DNA of 33,341 nt from Paracoccaceae bacterium (lineage in GTDB: Bacteria > Pseudomonadota > Alphaproteobacteria > Rhodobacterales > Rhodobacteraceae), in assembly GCA_020628545.1 (NCBI GenBank), contig JAHDEX010000047.1, positions 1-33,341 on the forward strand, given 5' to 3'. The translations under genes were made by a program, and so were the position numbers. The stretch's first letter is position 1; each line of letters starts with the position of its first letter. Shown one piece after another: positions 33,252 through 33,341 of this stretch. The notes beneath the pieces are model-generated. The model did not search any database, was not told the origin of the DNA, and saw nothing but the letters and a program-made list of their open reading frames with translations.

Positions 33252-33341
33252 GTGCAGGTCGTTTGGCTAAAACGGGACCTTCGGGGTGAGGATAATCGCG
33301 CGCTCTCTGCGGCGGCAGAGCATGGTCCGGTCTTGCCGCTT
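33252..33341 (+). CDS. Cryptochrome/DNA photolyase family protein (3' end outside window)
   Basis: The frame opens with GTG at 33252 behind GGGGAAA and runs off the window after 30 codons. VQVVWLKRDLRGEDNRAL is the classic N-terminal strand of the photolyase alpha/beta domain, followed by AAAEHGPVLPL. These flavoproteins repair UV lesions in DNA or act as blue-light sensors. The fragment is too short to choose between photolyase, (6-4)-type or cryptochrome. Confidence 0.82.
   Translation, partial: MQVVWLKRDLRGEDNRALSAAAEHGPVLPL

Noticed and set aside
1-33341. CRISPR array, tRNA or rRNA genes, intact insertion sequences
   Set aside because: No regularly spaced repeats, no cloverleaf or rRNA motifs and no intact transposase were seen.

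Overview
The gene families and layout suggest an alphaproteobacterium of the Rhodobacteraceae (Roseobacter group): moderately high GC, dense operons with ATGA start/stop overlaps, and many ABC and tripartite (TTT) uptake systems with catabolic enzymes. This placement is inferred from the sequence, not from a database match. The window looks chromosomal. It has no rRNA, tRNA, CRISPR array or intact mobile element.

Layout. (1) 1-4.75 kb, plus strand: a four-gene catabolic cluster, starting inside a molybdenum hydroxylase large subunit, then a zinc alcohol dehydrogenase, an SMP-30/gluconolactonase-type hydrolase and a beta-keto acid cleavage enzyme (BKACE, DUF849). The substrate is unknown. (2) 4.8-7.6 kb: a decaying patch with a frameshifted DUF4375-type gene, an intact small membrane protein gene, a DUF2214 gene with one in-frame TGA, and a LysR gene with an in-frame TAG and a shortened N-terminus. 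(3) 7.8-12.85 kb, minus strand: a guanidine operon. A guanidine-I (ykkC) riboswitch leads into a substrate-binding protein, permease and ATPase of the urea-carboxylase-region type, then a ureohydrolase resembling the nickel-dependent guanidine hydrolase GdmH. Three small overlapping genes follow: a carboxymuconolactone-decarboxylase-like protein, a protein with a His-rich N-terminus, and a small membrane protein. No HypA/HypB-type nickel chaperone genes are present. (4) 13.1-19.5 kb: a spermidine/putrescine-type ABC importer with an Asp/Glu (hydantoin) racemase-family enzyme on the minus strand, divergent from a GntR/FCD regulator coupled to a GNAT acetyltransferase.

(5) 19.6-19.8 kb: a frameshifted remnant of a tyrosine recombinase. 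(6) 20-27 kb: a LacI regulator divergent from tctABC plus an acylating aldehyde dehydrogenase and an AMP-forming acyl-CoA ligase. The enzyme pair matches SauS/SauT of sulfoacetate catabolism. (7) 27-28.5 kb: two paralogous XRE regulators and a small phage-like protein. (8) 28.6-32.6 kb, minus strand: a bacterial dynamin-like GTPase, a second P-loop GTPase-like protein with a possible C-terminal roadblock-like domain, and a free Roadblock/LC7 protein. (9) 32.6-33.3 kb: a palindrome-rich spacer, then the start of a cryptochrome/photolyase gene.

The two most promising candidates for undescribed biology are the guanidine operon with unassigned accessory proteins (possibly another way to supply metal to GdmH) and the dynamin/GTPase/Roadblock module.
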